A stretch of DNA of 52,442 nt from Fusobacterium perfoetens. Lineage in GTDB: Bacteria; Fusobacteriota; Fusobacteriia; Fusobacteriales; Fusobacteriaceae. Positions within the stretch are counted from its first letter, which is position 1. Each line of letters begins with the position of its first letter. Below the pieces are notes generated by a model. The model saw only the letters and a program-made list of their open reading frames with translations, had not been told where the DNA came from and made no database searches. Of the stretch, positions 42,816-51,983 are shown in pieces. A program made the translations under genes and the position numbers. The stretch is taken from contig NZ_JADYTX010000012.1 of the NCBI RefSeq assembly GCF_021531475.1, forward strand, positions 1 through 52,442, given 5' to 3'.

Positions 42816-42844
42816 TTTACAAATTATAAAAAAAATGATATAAT
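42816..42844 (+). promoter_or_regulatory. Promoter of a candidate small RNA
   Basis: TTTACA (42816-42821), 17 bp, TATAAT (42839-42844). No reading frame follows; a terminator comes about 50-80 bp later. Confidence 0.75.
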
Positions 42845-42850
42845 TATTAT

Positions 42851-42933
42851 AGAAACAAACCCGTAGGGAAAAGTATTGATTTAAATAAGTTCAGAATATC
42901 AGCCACAATTTAATTATTGTGGCTTTTATTCTT
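42851..42933 (+). ncRNA. Candidate small RNA (about 80 nt)
   Basis: A good promoter would start a transcript near 42851, which ends at a clear intrinsic terminator (42901-42933). The body holds a small CCC-GTA-GGG hairpin and an unpaired AGUAUUGAUUUAAAUAAG-type stretch. It has no start codon with a ribosome site. It lies between the TPR gene and a convergent minus-strand gene. Its targets are unknown. Confidence 0.6.
42901..42933 (+). terminator. Terminator of the candidate small RNA
   Basis: AGCCACAAT (42901-42909) and ATTGTGGCT (42916-42924) form a perfect 9-bp stem with a 6-nt loop, followed by TTTTATTCTTTTTTT. Confidence 0.88.
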
Positions 42934-42999
42934 TTTTTATTTTAAATAAAAAAATCACAAACCACTAATTAAAGTGATTTGTGACTATAAAATTAATTA

Positions 43000-43707
43000 T
43001 CAATTAACTTTTGTTGGTTCTGCTGGAGCTTCCCCTTCAGGTTTTTTCATATCTTCAGCTTTTGGCATAGGTCTTCCAAACATCCATTCAAGGTGTCTTC
43101 TTAGTCCTAATAAATCTATTTCTTTTCCGTCAACAACTAATTTGTTATTTTCAGGTATTGTAACATATCCGTCCATAAGTGGAGTATTAGGATCTAAACT
43201 ATGTTGAATTTTTATTTTTGTTTCAGTTCCTAGTGGTTGGAATTCTGTTCTAACTACTTTTATAAGATTTTCATCAGCTAAGATGTGTCTTATTTCATCT
43301 TGAGTGAATGGTCTTTGAGGTGGATAGTCAGCTATAAATAATGTATGTTCAGATATAAATTTATATTTGTTATCTGGTAATTTTTCAAATAATTCTATAG
43401 TGTATCTTCCTCTTGTAGGTATTAAGAATTTTTCTAAGTCAAGGATTTTTTTACCAACACCAAATGGATCTACCATAGGTTGAAATTCTCCTTTAGTTAT
43501 TAAATCTCCTTCTGGTCCACTGATTCTAGCTTCAAAAAGAGTTGGTTTTATAATTTCATCGATAGTTATTACTATTGACATATGTTGCATTGGAATTGGG
43601 AACATAGGTTGAATCATATTGTCAAAAATTCCTAAAGCATCAACAGCTCCTCCTAATTGTGGGTTGATTTGTGCTCTATGTGCAACAAGAACGCTTCTGA
43701 TTTTCAT
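43000..43707 (-). CDS. Conserved protein of unknown function (DUF6941-like)
   Basis: This 235-residue cytoplasmic protein has no signal or membrane segment. The N-terminal 120 residues (VDALGIFDNMIQPMFPIPM, EARISGPEGDLI) look like a beta-sandwich and resemble the family catalogued as DUF6941. This is recalled rather than searched. The second half includes a short conserved helix near LRRHLEWMFG. The last 20 residues are a Pro/Glu/Lys-rich, probably disordered tail. It is monocistronic with AGGAGG and very regular codon use, which suggests good expression. Function unknown. Confidence 0.8.
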   Translation of the reverse strand: MKIRSVLVAHRAQINPQLGGAVDALGIFDNMIQPMFPIPMQHMSIVITIDEIIKPTLFEARISGPEGDLITKGEFQPMVDPFGVGKKILDLEKFLIPTRGRYTIELFEKLPDNKYKFISEHTLFIADYPPQRPFTQDEIRHILADENLIKVVRTEFQPLGTETKIKIQHSLDPNTPLMDGYVTIPENNKLVVDGKEIDLLGLRRHLEWMFGRPMPKAEDMKKPEGEAPAEPTKVN

Positions 43708-43798
43708 AATTTTCCTCCTATTATTTTAGTAAAATAATCTACACTCTATATAATATCATACTTTGAATAAATATTAAACATTTTTATTTAAAAAAAGT

Positions 43799-44686
43799 TT
43801 AATTTTTTCTGAAAGCAATATAATCTGTAAGTTCTATCAACATTTTTCCTTTTTCGTGAGAGAAGTTTTCTTTGATAATATTTTTAGCTTCATCAACAAT
43901 CTCTTGTAGAAGTTTTTTACTTTCATCAAGTCCTATAAGTGACGGATAAGTAGATTTATTAAGTTCTGCATCACTTCCAATAGGTTTACCTAAAGTTTCA
44001 AAATCTCCTTCGATGTCTAGTATATCATCTTTTATTTGGAATGCAAGACCGATTAAGTCAGCAAATTTTTCTAATTTTTCTCTTATATCTTTTGAAGTTT
44101 CAGAGATAACACAACCGATTTCGATAGGAAGTCTTAAAAGTTTACCAGTTTTATTTTTATGGATATATTTTAAAGTTTCCATATCGATTTTTTTATTTTC
44201 ACTTTCAATATCTATCATCTGTCCACCAATCATACCGTTAATACCAGCATAACTAGAAGTTAGTCTTACTATTTCAACTATTTTTTCAGGAGAAAGTAGG
44301 TTTAGATTTTTTTCAGTTAAGATATAGAAAGCGTGAGTAAGTAGAGCATCTCCTATTAATATCCCCTCTGCCTCTCCAAATTTTTTATGAGTAGTAAGTT
44401 TACCACGTCTATAATCATCATTATCAAGAGCTGGTAAATCATCGTGAACCAGTGAATAAGAGTGTATCATCTCTAGAGCCGCAGCTGACGGTACACCTAA
44501 TTTTTCATCTTTATCAAATAGATCTAAAATCATCAAAAGTAAAATAGGTCTTATTCTCTTACCACCATTTAAAACAGCGTATTTCATTCCCTCAGCAATC
44601 TGAGTTGGATAAGTTAATTCATTTAAAAACAGATTGATACTGTCTTCAACAAAAACTTTCTTTTCACTTAAAAAATTCTTAAGCAT
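43799..44686 (-). CDS. ispA: Polyprenyl (farnesyl/geranylgeranyl) diphosphate synthase
   Basis: This 295-residue all-helical synthase condenses isopentenyl diphosphate with allylic diphosphates, supplying precursors of undecaprenyl and quinone chains. Both aspartate-rich motifs are present: HDDLPALDNDDYRRG (first, with two extra residues between Asp pairs, as in bacterial FPP synthases) and FQIKDDILDIEGD (second). GGKRIRP near residue 45 binds diphosphate. The start overlaps the xseB stop by 8 bp, a common bacterial pairing. Confidence 0.95.
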   Translation of the reverse strand: MLKNFLSEKKVFVEDSINLFLNELTYPTQIAEGMKYAVLNGGKRIRPILLLMILDLFDKDEKLGVPSAAALEMIHSYSLVHDDLPALDNDDYRRGKLTTHKKFGEAEGILIGDALLTHAFYILTEKNLNLLSPEKIVEIVRLTSSYAGINGMIGGQMIDIESENKKIDMETLKYIHKNKTGKLLRLPIEIGCVISETSKDIREKLEKFADLIGLAFQIKDDILDIEGDFETLGKPIGSDAELNKSTYPSLIGLDESKKLLQEIVDEAKNIIKENFSHEKGKMLIELTDYIAFRKN

Positions 44687-44915
44687 TTTCTTTCACCTCG
44701 AACTCTTCTATTTGTATTTCATCATTGCTGTCTTTTATAACTTTTAAAAGTTTACCCTCAGCACTGTCGATAATATCTTTTGCAGTTTTTATATACTTCA
44801 TAGCTTTTTCATATTCTTTTATTGATTCATCAAGAGTTAGACTTTCATTCTCTAACTTTGATATAATCTCGTCGATATTTTCTAAAGCCTTTTCAAATGA
44901 AATAGATTTTCCCAT
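44679..44915 (-). CDS. xseB: Exodeoxyribonuclease VII small subunit
   Basis: This 78-residue helical protein matches XseB: SFEKALENIDEIISKLENESLTLDESIKEYEKAM. It binds the large subunit XseA to degrade single-stranded DNA; xseA is not in the window. The ATG at 44915 is chosen because AGGGGGA precedes it; a longer frame to 44933 would start upstream of that ribosome site. It overlaps ispA by 8 bp. Confidence 0.95.
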   Translation of the reverse strand: MGKSISFEKALENIDEIISKLENESLTLDESIKEYEKAMKYIKTAKDIIDSAEGKLLKVIKDSNDEIQIEEFEVKENA

Positions 44916-45012
44916 AAAAATCCCCCTAATCATATATTAAAATCATAGATTTTTATCTATCATTTTTATTTTAACAAAAAAAAGCTGTTTCATCAATAAA
45001 ATAAAAAAAATT

Positions 45013-45041
45013 TTTACTTTATACAGAACTTTTGTTATAAT
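45013..45041 (+). promoter_or_regulatory. Promoter of the PBP-priA-def operon
   Basis: TTTACT (45013-45018), 17 bp, TATAAT (45036-45041), about 45 bp before the first start codon. Confidence 0.75.
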
Positions 45042-45085
45042 ATATTGTAGGATAGATAAAATAAAGGATAGAGGCAGTTTAGATA

Positions 45086-47206
45086 ATGAAGAAAGAGGCA
45101 AAAATAAAAATAGCACTATTAATATTGAACTTGGTACTTTTGGTTGCAAGTATTGTGAAGACAAATCACCTTTTTATAATGATGTTTTCTGTAAGCTTAG
45201 TTTATCTTTTTTGGTTGTTTAGAAGAACAAAGATTATAGGTAGAAAGAAAAACTTTGTAGTAAAAGCCACTATGAGTACAAATATAGTTCTTTTTTTAAT
45301 AATGATTTTATTTATAAGACTTTATAAAGTACAAGTTGTTGACAATGAAAAATATAATAATCTTATAAAAAGACAGATAGAAAAAGTTTATACTTTTAGA
45401 GGGAAGAGAGGAAGTATCTACGATAGACAAGGAAGAGAGATAGCTTATGACATTCACGTCTATGATATTATAATCGACCCTTATATGCTTAGCCAAACTA
45501 AGAAAACTAAAGAGATAATAAATGAACTTTTTGAGACTTTATCTATTAATAAAAATGAAAATAAATTTGTAGATGAGTTGGAAAAAGACGCCAAGAATAA
45601 AAGAAGATATAAACTTCTTGGGGTAGAATTAACTAATGATGAAAAAGTAAAAGTTGATGATATAAGAAAAAAATATTCTCTTAGAAATAACGAAATTATC
45701 TTAAAAGAGGATACAAAAAGAATCTATCCTCGTGGTGAGATATATCAAAATATAGTTGGAATTATGGGATATGAGCAAGAATCATCAGAGTTTGTAGGAG
45801 TAAACGGAATAGAAAAACAATATGAAGATTACTTAAAAGGAAAAATTCTTAAAAAGAGAGTGTCTTCTGTAAAGAGTAGAAACTTTGCTCTTCCTACAGC
45901 CAAAGAAGATTTTGATATTTCATCAGACGGAAAAGATGTATATCTAACTTTAGAAGAGGATCTACAATATATCCTAAACGACGAGATAAAAAAACAATTT
46001 GATGAAACAGATTCAGAAGAGGCTTATGGTATAATAGTTAATCCAAACTCTGGAGAGGTATTAGCTATTGCCACTTTTAAGAAGAATAAAAAAGTTGTAA
46101 GAAATCCAATATTCCAAAACCAATTAGAACCGGGATCAATATTTAAACCAATAGTTGTAGCTGGTGCATTGGAAGATGGTTATATCAATGAAGATTCAAC
46201 ATTTGATGTAAAAAATGGTAGAATTACAAAACATAGACATACTATAAAAGAGGCATCTTGGTCAGTAAAAGGTGTAATGTCAGTAAAAGATATATTGGCA
46301 AAATCTAGTAACGTAGGAATGGTACTTATAAGTGACGAGTTTGAAGACAGTGTAATGTCTGGATATTTAAAGAAATTTGGTTTCTATGACAAAACAGAGA
46401 TTGATTTTCCTTATGAAAAAGTTCCTTATCATACTCCAAGTAGAAAATGGGACGGTCTTAAGAAAAATACAATCGCCTTTGGTCAAGGGATAGTTGTAAC
46501 GCCAATACAAATGGTAATGGCATTTTCATCTCTTGTAAATGGTGGAGTTTTATATAGACCATACTTAATGGAAAAAATAGTTGATTCGAGCAACGGAACA
46601 GTTATAAAAAGAAATACTCCGAAAGTTGTTAGACATACAATTAGCAAAGAGACATCTGAAAAGATGAAAGATATGCTAGAACAAGTTGTTGTGAGTGGTG
46701 GAGGAGCTAGAGCAAAAGTTTCTGGATATAGAATTGGTGGAAAAACTGGTACTGCACAAATAAGTGCTGGTAGAGGTGGATATTTAAAAGATGATTACTT
46801 AACATCTTTTATCGGTTGTTTCCCAGCTGATAATCCTAAATATGTTGGACTTATAATGTTTTATAAACCAAGAAATGTTGAAAGAAAACTTGGAGGACTT
46901 ATAGCAGCTCCAGTATTTTCAAATGTTATAAAAAGACTTACAATAACAAGAGAGATTGTAGCTGACGACATTTCAAAAATAAAAATCACTGAAAGTGAAA
47001 TAGAAAATATAAATCTAAAAACAACAAAAACTAAAATATATATTATGCCTGATATAAAAGGAAAAACTATGAGAGAGGTTGTAGATATATTTAGTGGAAA
47101 TCAAGTTAAACTTAATATAAAAGGAACTGGTAAGGTAAAAGAGTTTTATCCTAAGCCGGGAACAGAACTTTTGGAAGTAAACGAGATAAAAATCATATTA
47201 GAATAA
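45086..47206 (+). CDS. Class B penicillin-binding protein (FtsI/SpoVD type) with PASTA domain
   Basis: This 706-residue peptidoglycan transpeptidase has the catalytic Ser351 in GSIFK (SxxK), SSN at 407-409 and KTGT at 553-556. A PBP dimerisation region lies at about 80-300 and a C-terminal PASTA-like domain at about 645-706. The N-terminus carries three hydrophobic stretches (about 10-27, 29-45 and 63-77) rather than the single anchor usual for FtsI. It probably builds septal wall, since an FtsB-like gene lies in the same operon. The operon runs on through priA, def, the FtsB-like gene, glpX and a membrane protein. Confidence 0.92.
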   Translation: MKKEAKIKIALLILNLVLLVASIVKTNHLFIMMFSVSLVYLFWLFRRTKIIGRKKNFVVKATMSTNIVLFLIMILFIRLYKVQVVDNEKYNNLIKRQIEKVYTFRGKRGSIYDRQGREIAYDIHVYDIIIDPYMLSQTKKTKEIINELFETLSINKNENKFVDELEKDAKNKRRYKLLGVELTNDEKVKVDDIRKKYSLRNNEIILKEDTKRIYPRGEIYQNIVGIMGYEQESSEFVGVNGIEKQYEDYLKGKILKKRVSSVKSRNFALPTAKEDFDISSDGKDVYLTLEEDLQYILNDEIKKQFDETDSEEAYGIIVNPNSGEVLAIATFKKNKKVVRNPIFQNQLEPGSIFKPIVVAGALEDGYINEDSTFDVKNGRITKHRHTIKEASWSVKGVMSVKDILAKSSNVGMVLISDEFEDSVMSGYLKKFGFYDKTEIDFPYEKVPYHTPSRKWDGLKKNTIAFGQGIVVTPIQMVMAFSSLVNGGVLYRPYLMEKIVDSSNGTVIKRNTPKVVRHTISKETSEKMKDMLEQVVVSGGGARAKVSGYRIGGKTGTAQISAGRGGYLKDDYLTSFIGCFPADNPKYVGLIMFYKPRNVERKLGGLIAAPVFSNVIKRLTITREIVADDISKIKITESEIENINLKTTKTKIYIMPDIKGKTMREVVDIFSGNQVKLNIKGTGKVKEFYPKPGTELLEVNEIKIILE

Positions 47207-47222
47207 ATTTGGAGGGTGAAAG

Positions 47223-49514
47223 ATGAAGTATTATAAACTATTTGTAGACGGCACAAATTCATTTTTCACTTACTCTGATGAAAAAGAGCAGTTTAGTATT
47301 GGAGATAGGGTAGCTGTAAACTTTAGAAATAGAGAAAGAGGAGCTTTAGTAATCGAAGAGGATAAAAGTGAGAGTTTTGATTTTAAAGTCTTAGGAATTA
47401 AAAGAAAACTAGAAAATGAAATATCACTTTCCCCTAAGTATATAGAGCTTTTATTATGGATAAGCAGATATTATCTATGTAACTTCTCAACAGTTTTATC
47501 AGCTGCACTGCCAAAAGAACTTAAGATAAAATATAGTGAGTTTTATAGTTTAAACCTTAGTGATAAAGAATATGACGAAAATCTTGATTATTTTTTTGAT
47601 AAATTAGGAGCTACAAAACAAACTCTTAGAAAGACCTTTGAGCTTTCTGAGATAAAAGACTTTATAGATAGTAAAATTCTTACAGAGATAAAAGATAAAA
47701 AATATATTTTAGATTTTGCAAGATATGAGACACTAGAAAACAGAGAAAAATATCAAGATATTTATAATTATTTTATAAAAAGAAATAGATTTAGTAAGAA
47801 AACCATTGATGAAAAGTTTGAAAAAAAAGTTATAGATAGACTTATTGAAAATAAAAAACTAATCTATGAAAAGAAAATATCTGAAAGAGAGTTTGAAGAA
47901 CTAGAGGAGATAAAAAAAATAACTTCTAAAGATGTAGAACTAACAGATAAACAAAAAGAGGTAGTTGAAAATATAGAAAACTTGGATAAAAAATATTTTC
48001 TTATCCGTGGTATAACTGGAAGTGGAAAGACGGAGGTCTATATAAAACTTATAAAAGACGCTTTAAAAGAGAAAAAGGGAAGTATATTTTTAGTCCCAGA
48101 GATTTCCCTTACACCACAGATGAAAGAGAGATTTGCAAGGGAGTTTGGAGAGGAAGTGGCTGTTCTTCACAGTAATATCTCTGATAAGGATAAACAGAGA
48201 GAGTGGCTTAGTATAATCAGTGGAGAGAAAAAAGTTGTACTTGGAGCGAGGTCAGCTATATTTGCTCCAGTGAAAAATCTAGCCTATATAATTGTAGACG
48301 AGGAACACGAAAATAGCTATAAGCAAGATACAAACCCTCGTTACAATGCAAAATATGTGGCTATTAAAAAAGCTATCTTAGAAGATTGTAAGGTTGTCCT
48401 TGGGTCAGCTACTCCAGATGTAGAGAGTTATTATTTAGCTAAGAAAAATCAATTTCATTTAGAAATTTTAGATAAAAGATACAATGATGCAAAACTTCCA
48501 GAGATTAAACTTGTGGATATGAAAGAGGAAGAAAATAGTTTCTTTAGTCGTGAACTTTTAAAATCTATAAGAGAGACACTATTAAGAGGGGAACAAGTAA
48601 TACTTCTTCTAAATAGAAAAGGTTATTCTACAATGATTCAATGCAAAGATTGTGGACATATAGAGGAGTGTGAACATTGCTCTATAAAACTAAGTTACTA
48701 CGAAAGTACAAAAAGATTAAAATGTAATTATTGTGGCAGAGAGAAACGGTTTTTAGGTAAATGCTCTAAATGTGGTAGCACTAATTTATACTTTGGTGGA
48801 AAAGGTACAGAACAGATAGAAGAAAAACTAAGAGAATATTTTAATGTCCCAATAGTAAGGGTTGATTCTGAAACAGCTAGACAAAAAGATTTCTATGAAA
48901 AAACATATTTTGACTTTTTAAATAAAAAATATGATATAATGATAGGGACACAGATGATAGCGAAAGGGTTGCACTTCCCAAATGTAACTTTGGTAGGAGT
49001 AATCAACGGAGATTTGATTTTAAGTTTTCCAGACTTTAGAGCCTCAGAAAAGACATTCCAACTGATAACTCAAGTGGCAGGTCGTGCAGGTAGAGGGGAT
49101 AAAAGTGGTAAGGTTATAATTCAAACCTATCAACCTGAAAACTATGTTATGGAAAATATTAAAAATAGTGATTATGATAAATTTTATGAAAAAGAGATAG
49201 GAATGAGGGATATTTTGGAATATCCACCATTTTCTAAAACTATAAATATAGGATTTTCTCACACTGATGAAAAGATACTAGAAGAGGTTTCAAATGAGTT
49301 TTTTCATCTTATAAAGAGAGATTATGTAATGGTCTTTGTGCCAAATAAAAGTCTTGTATATAAAGTAAAAGATAGATATAGAAAAAATATCTTTATAAAA
49401 GGTGAAAAATCAAAAATAAATTATTTTAAGAAAGAGTTATTAAATGTATTAGAAAAATTTGATAGCAGAGGGTGTCGGATAGTAATTGATGTAGACCCAA
49501 TCAATTTAATATAG
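47223..49514 (+). CDS. priA: Primosomal replication-restart helicase PriA
   Basis: PriA recognises stalled forks and reloads the replicative helicase. The 763-residue protein has an N-terminal fork-binding domain, Walker A GITGSGKT (263-270), DEEH box (359-362) and VLGSATPDVES. The zinc-binding region has eight cysteines in CKDC, CEHC, CNYC and CSKC (about 475-520). The helicase C-terminal motif LITQVAGRAGRG is present. It lies 16 nt after the PBP gene and before def, a common bacterial order. Confidence 0.97.
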   Translation: MKYYKLFVDGTNSFFTYSDEKEQFSIGDRVAVNFRNRERGALVIEEDKSESFDFKVLGIKRKLENEISLSPKYIELLLWISRYYLCNFSTVLSAALPKELKIKYSEFYSLNLSDKEYDENLDYFFDKLGATKQTLRKTFELSEIKDFIDSKILTEIKDKKYILDFARYETLENREKYQDIYNYFIKRNRFSKKTIDEKFEKKVIDRLIENKKLIYEKKISEREFEELEEIKKITSKDVELTDKQKEVVENIENLDKKYFLIRGITGSGKTEVYIKLIKDALKEKKGSIFLVPEISLTPQMKERFAREFGEEVAVLHSNISDKDKQREWLSIISGEKKVVLGARSAIFAPVKNLAYIIVDEEHENSYKQDTNPRYNAKYVAIKKAILEDCKVVLGSATPDVESYYLAKKNQFHLEILDKRYNDAKLPEIKLVDMKEEENSFFSRELLKSIRETLLRGEQVILLLNRKGYSTMIQCKDCGHIEECEHCSIKLSYYESTKRLKCNYCGREKRFLGKCSKCGSTNLYFGGKGTEQIEEKLREYFNVPIVRVDSETARQKDFYEKTYFDFLNKKYDIMIGTQMIAKGLHFPNVTLVGVINGDLILSFPDFRASEKTFQLITQVAGRAGRGDKSGKVIIQTYQPENYVMENIKNSDYDKFYEKEIGMRDILEYPPFSKTINIGFSHTDEKILEEVSNEFFHLIKRDYVMVFVPNKSLVYKVKDRYRKNIFIKGEKSKINYFKKELLNVLEKFDSRGCRIVIDVDPINLI

Positions 49515-49553
49515 AAAATAAAAAATATTTAGAAATAAAAAAGGTGGTAAGAG

Positions 49554-50066
49554 ATGTTATACGAAATAAGAACTTATGGTGAACAATGTCTTAAAGACAA
49601 AAGTGAAAATGTCACTGAAATAACCCAAGAGATAAAAACTTTATTAGATGATATGGTTGAGACTATGCACGAGGCAACAGGAGTTGGACTTGCTGGACCA
49701 CAAGTAGGAGTTAATAAAAGACTTTTTGTTATAGATATTGGAGACGGAGTTGTTAGAAAAATAATAAATCCTGAGATATTAGAGATGTCAGAGGCTTGTA
49801 TTGAAAGTGATGAAGGGTGTCTAAGTGTACCTGGGATTTATAAAAAAGTAAGAAGAGCCCAAAAAATAAAAGTTAGATATACTACAGTTGAGGGAGAAAT
49901 AGTTGAAGAAGAGATGAAAGATTTCTTAGCAAAAGCTTTCCAACACGAGTATGACCATTTAGACGGGACTTTATTTATAGAAAGAATTTCTCCAGTGGCT
50001 AAAAAAATGATATCTAAAAAATTACAACTTATAAAAAAAGAAACTGAGAAAAAATTAAAAAAATAA
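49554..50066 (+). CDS. def: Peptide deformylase
   Basis: This enzyme removes the formyl group from new polypeptides. The 170-residue protein has all three motifs: GVGLAGPQVG (43-52), EGCLSVPG with metal ligand Cys89 (87-94) and QHEYDHLDG with His131, Glu132 and His135. No formyltransferase (fmt) gene follows, although fmt is its frequent neighbour elsewhere; instead an FtsB-like gene comes after 14 nt. Confidence 0.97.
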   Translation: MLYEIRTYGEQCLKDKSENVTEITQEIKTLLDDMVETMHEATGVGLAGPQVGVNKRLFVIDIGDGVVRKIINPEILEMSEACIESDEGCLSVPGIYKKVRRAQKIKVRYTTVEGEIVEEEMKDFLAKAFQHEYDHLDGTLFIERISPVAKKMISKKLQLIKKETEKKLKK

Positions 50067-50080
50067 GTTGGTGAAACTAG

Positions 50081-50353
50081 ATGAACTTAAAAAGAGTAGG
50101 ATTAGTTCTAATTGTACTATCAATAGTAGTGGGAGTAACACCAAGAATATATAAAAGTTTTATAAAAATCCAAAAGTTAACTTTTGAATTAAATGCCTTA
50201 AAATATAGAAAGCAAGAATTAAACGACGAGATAAGAAGATACAAAATAAATACTGATCATTTAAAAGATGATTTCTATAAAGAAAAGGAAGTAAGAGAAA
50301 AACTTAAAATGGTTAAACCGGGAGAACATATTTATAAAGTATTGGTTAAGTAA
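50081..50353 (+). CDS. FtsB/DivIC-like septum protein
   Basis: This 90-residue bitopic membrane protein has one helix at about residues 5-25, then a coiled coil (about 30-70: KLTFELNALKYRKQELNDEIRRYKIN) and a short C-terminal block, KVREKLKMVKPGEHIY in pattern. That end is typical of the septum-formation-initiator family. These proteins link the divisome FtsL/FtsI/FtsW. Finding it in one operon with a class B PBP supports a role in division. It has a weak start context and lies 14 nt after def. Confidence 0.82.
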   Translation: MNLKRVGLVLIVLSIVVGVTPRIYKSFIKIQKLTFELNALKYRKQELNDEIRRYKINTDHLKDDFYKEKEVREKLKMVKPGEHIYKVLVK

Positions 50354-50389
50354 TAAAATTTAATATACAAAGTAAGTATAGGAGGAAAA

Positions 50390-51436
50390 ATGAAAAAAGA
50401 AATAGCATTAGATTTTGCCAGAGTAACTGAAGCAGCAGCATTAGCAGCTCAAAAATGGGTAGGAAGAGGAGATAAAAACCTAGCTGATAACGCAGCAGTA
50501 GAAGCTATGAGAAACGTTCTAAACAGAATGAAAATAGACGGAGAGATAGTTATTGGAGAGGGAGAGATTGATGAAGCTCCAATGTTATATATCGGTGAAA
50601 AATTAGGTTTAAAATATAATGAAAAAGATATTGAACCATTCACAGAAGAAGAATTATCTTTAGTTGATATAGCTGTTGACCCAATTGAAGGTACAAGAAT
50701 GACAGCTCAAGGGCAACCAAATGCAATCGCAGTTTTAGCAGCAGCTGAAAAAGGAACTCTTTTAAAAGCACCAGATATGTATATGGAAAAATTAGTTGTT
50801 GGACCAGAAGCAAAAGGTGTAATAGACCTTGATAAATCTTTAGAAGATAATATAAGAGCAGTAGCTAAAGCTTTAGGAAAAGATGTAAAAGATGTAATGA
50901 TAGCTATTCTTGACAAACCAAGACATAAAAAAGTAATCGAAAGAATAAGAGAATTAGGAGCAAAACTTTATGTATTCCCAGACGGAGACGTTGCATCATC
51001 TATTCTTACATCAATTGTTGATTCTGATGTAGATATGATGTATGGAATCGGTGGAGCACCAGAAGGAGTAATCTCTGCAGCAGTTATAAGAATCTTAGGT
51101 GGAGATATGCAAGGAAGACTTATCCTTAGAAGTGATGTAAAAGGTTCTGACGACAAAAACGACAAAATATCTGAAGAAGAAGCTAGAAGATGTAAAGAAG
51201 TTGGAGTTGAAGTTGGTAAAAAACTAGAACTTAACGACCTTGTAAGTACAGATGAAATTATATTCTCTGCCACTGGTATAACTTCTGGAGATCTATTAGA
51301 AGGTGTAAAAAGAAAAGGAAATATCGCTAGAACACAAACTCTTTTAGTAAGAGGAACTAGTAAAACAATAAGATATATCAACTCTGTTCATAACTTAGAT
51401 TTCAAAGATGCACATCTAAATGATTTAGTAATTTAG
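50390..51436 (+). CDS. glpX: Class II fructose-1,6-bisphosphatase
   Basis: GlpX hydrolyses fructose 1,6-bisphosphate in gluconeogenesis. The 348-residue protein has the metal and substrate motifs GEGEIDEAPMLYIGE (about 55-70), VDPIEGTRMTAQG (about 92-104) and GIGGAPEGVISAA (about 220). These define the GlpX class. It has AGGAGG and is followed after 10 nt by the membrane protein gene. A gluconeogenic enzyme suits a bacterium growing mainly on amino acids. Confidence 0.96.
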   Translation: MKKEIALDFARVTEAAALAAQKWVGRGDKNLADNAAVEAMRNVLNRMKIDGEIVIGEGEIDEAPMLYIGEKLGLKYNEKDIEPFTEEELSLVDIAVDPIEGTRMTAQGQPNAIAVLAAAEKGTLLKAPDMYMEKLVVGPEAKGVIDLDKSLEDNIRAVAKALGKDVKDVMIAILDKPRHKKVIERIRELGAKLYVFPDGDVASSILTSIVDSDVDMMYGIGGAPEGVISAAVIRILGGDMQGRLILRSDVKGSDDKNDKISEEEARRCKEVGVEVGKKLELNDLVSTDEIIFSATGITSGDLLEGVKRKGNIARTQTLLVRGTSKTIRYINSVHNLDFKDAHLNDLVI

Positions 51437-51446
51437 TAGGTGGGGT

Positions 51447-51932
51447 ATGTTATTTTATGAAGAGTTTATAAAAAATATAAAAAATAATTTAGAATTAAAA
51501 GGAAGAGAGAGATTCTTACTTGATATTAAAAAAACTGTCTTTTGGTTAGGTACAGGACTTCCAATACTTGTTATGGGGATAGCTGAGCTTATGATGTATT
51601 CATCAAGTAAAGCTCCAAAAGATATGATACTTGCAGTTATATTTATCTTTATCGCTCTAAGACATTTAAAAGTATATTTTAGTTACAAGATAATATTAGA
51701 TTTTGAAAAAGATCTATTAATAAGCAATGATGTTAAAATAGAACTAAATAATATAAAATCTTGTGTATTAAAAGAAGAAGTTCTTGGAAGAAAAGGAAAA
51801 GTACAAGCTGTAGTTGAAATAGTAACTAATGATAAGAGAAAAATCATCATACCTTTAATGATGAATAAACAAGTGAGATTTGTTAGTCTTTTAAATACTA
51901 GATTAAAAAATATATTTGTTATTGAAAAATAA
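51447..51932 (+). CDS. Small membrane protein of unknown function
   Basis: This 161-residue protein has two hydrophobic helices (about 30-50 and 57-75) in its first half and a soluble, beta-rich second half (DFEKDLLISNDVKIELNNIKS..., RKIIIPLMMNK). The layout resembles small proteins with a PH-like domain after a helix pair, but I do not recognise the family. It has a GGTGGGG ribosome site and closes the PBP-priA-def-glpX operon, ending at a strong terminator. Confidence 0.8.
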   Translation: MLFYEEFIKNIKNNLELKGRERFLLDIKKTVFWLGTGLPILVMGIAELMMYSSSKAPKDMILAVIFIFIALRHLKVYFSYKIILDFEKDLLISNDVKIELNNIKSCVLKEEVLGRKGKVQAVVEIVTNDKRKIIIPLMMNKQVRFVSLLNTRLKNIFVIEK

Positions 51933-51946
51933 TCAAAGTAATAATT

Positions 51947-51983
51947 AAAGCTGGTTAGGGATAATTTTTAACCAGCTTTTTTT
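51947..51983 (+). terminator. Terminator of the PBP-to-glpX operon
   Basis: AAAGCTGGTTA (51947-51957) and TAACCAGCTTT (51969-51979) form a perfect 11-bp stem, followed by T7. Confidence 0.93.
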
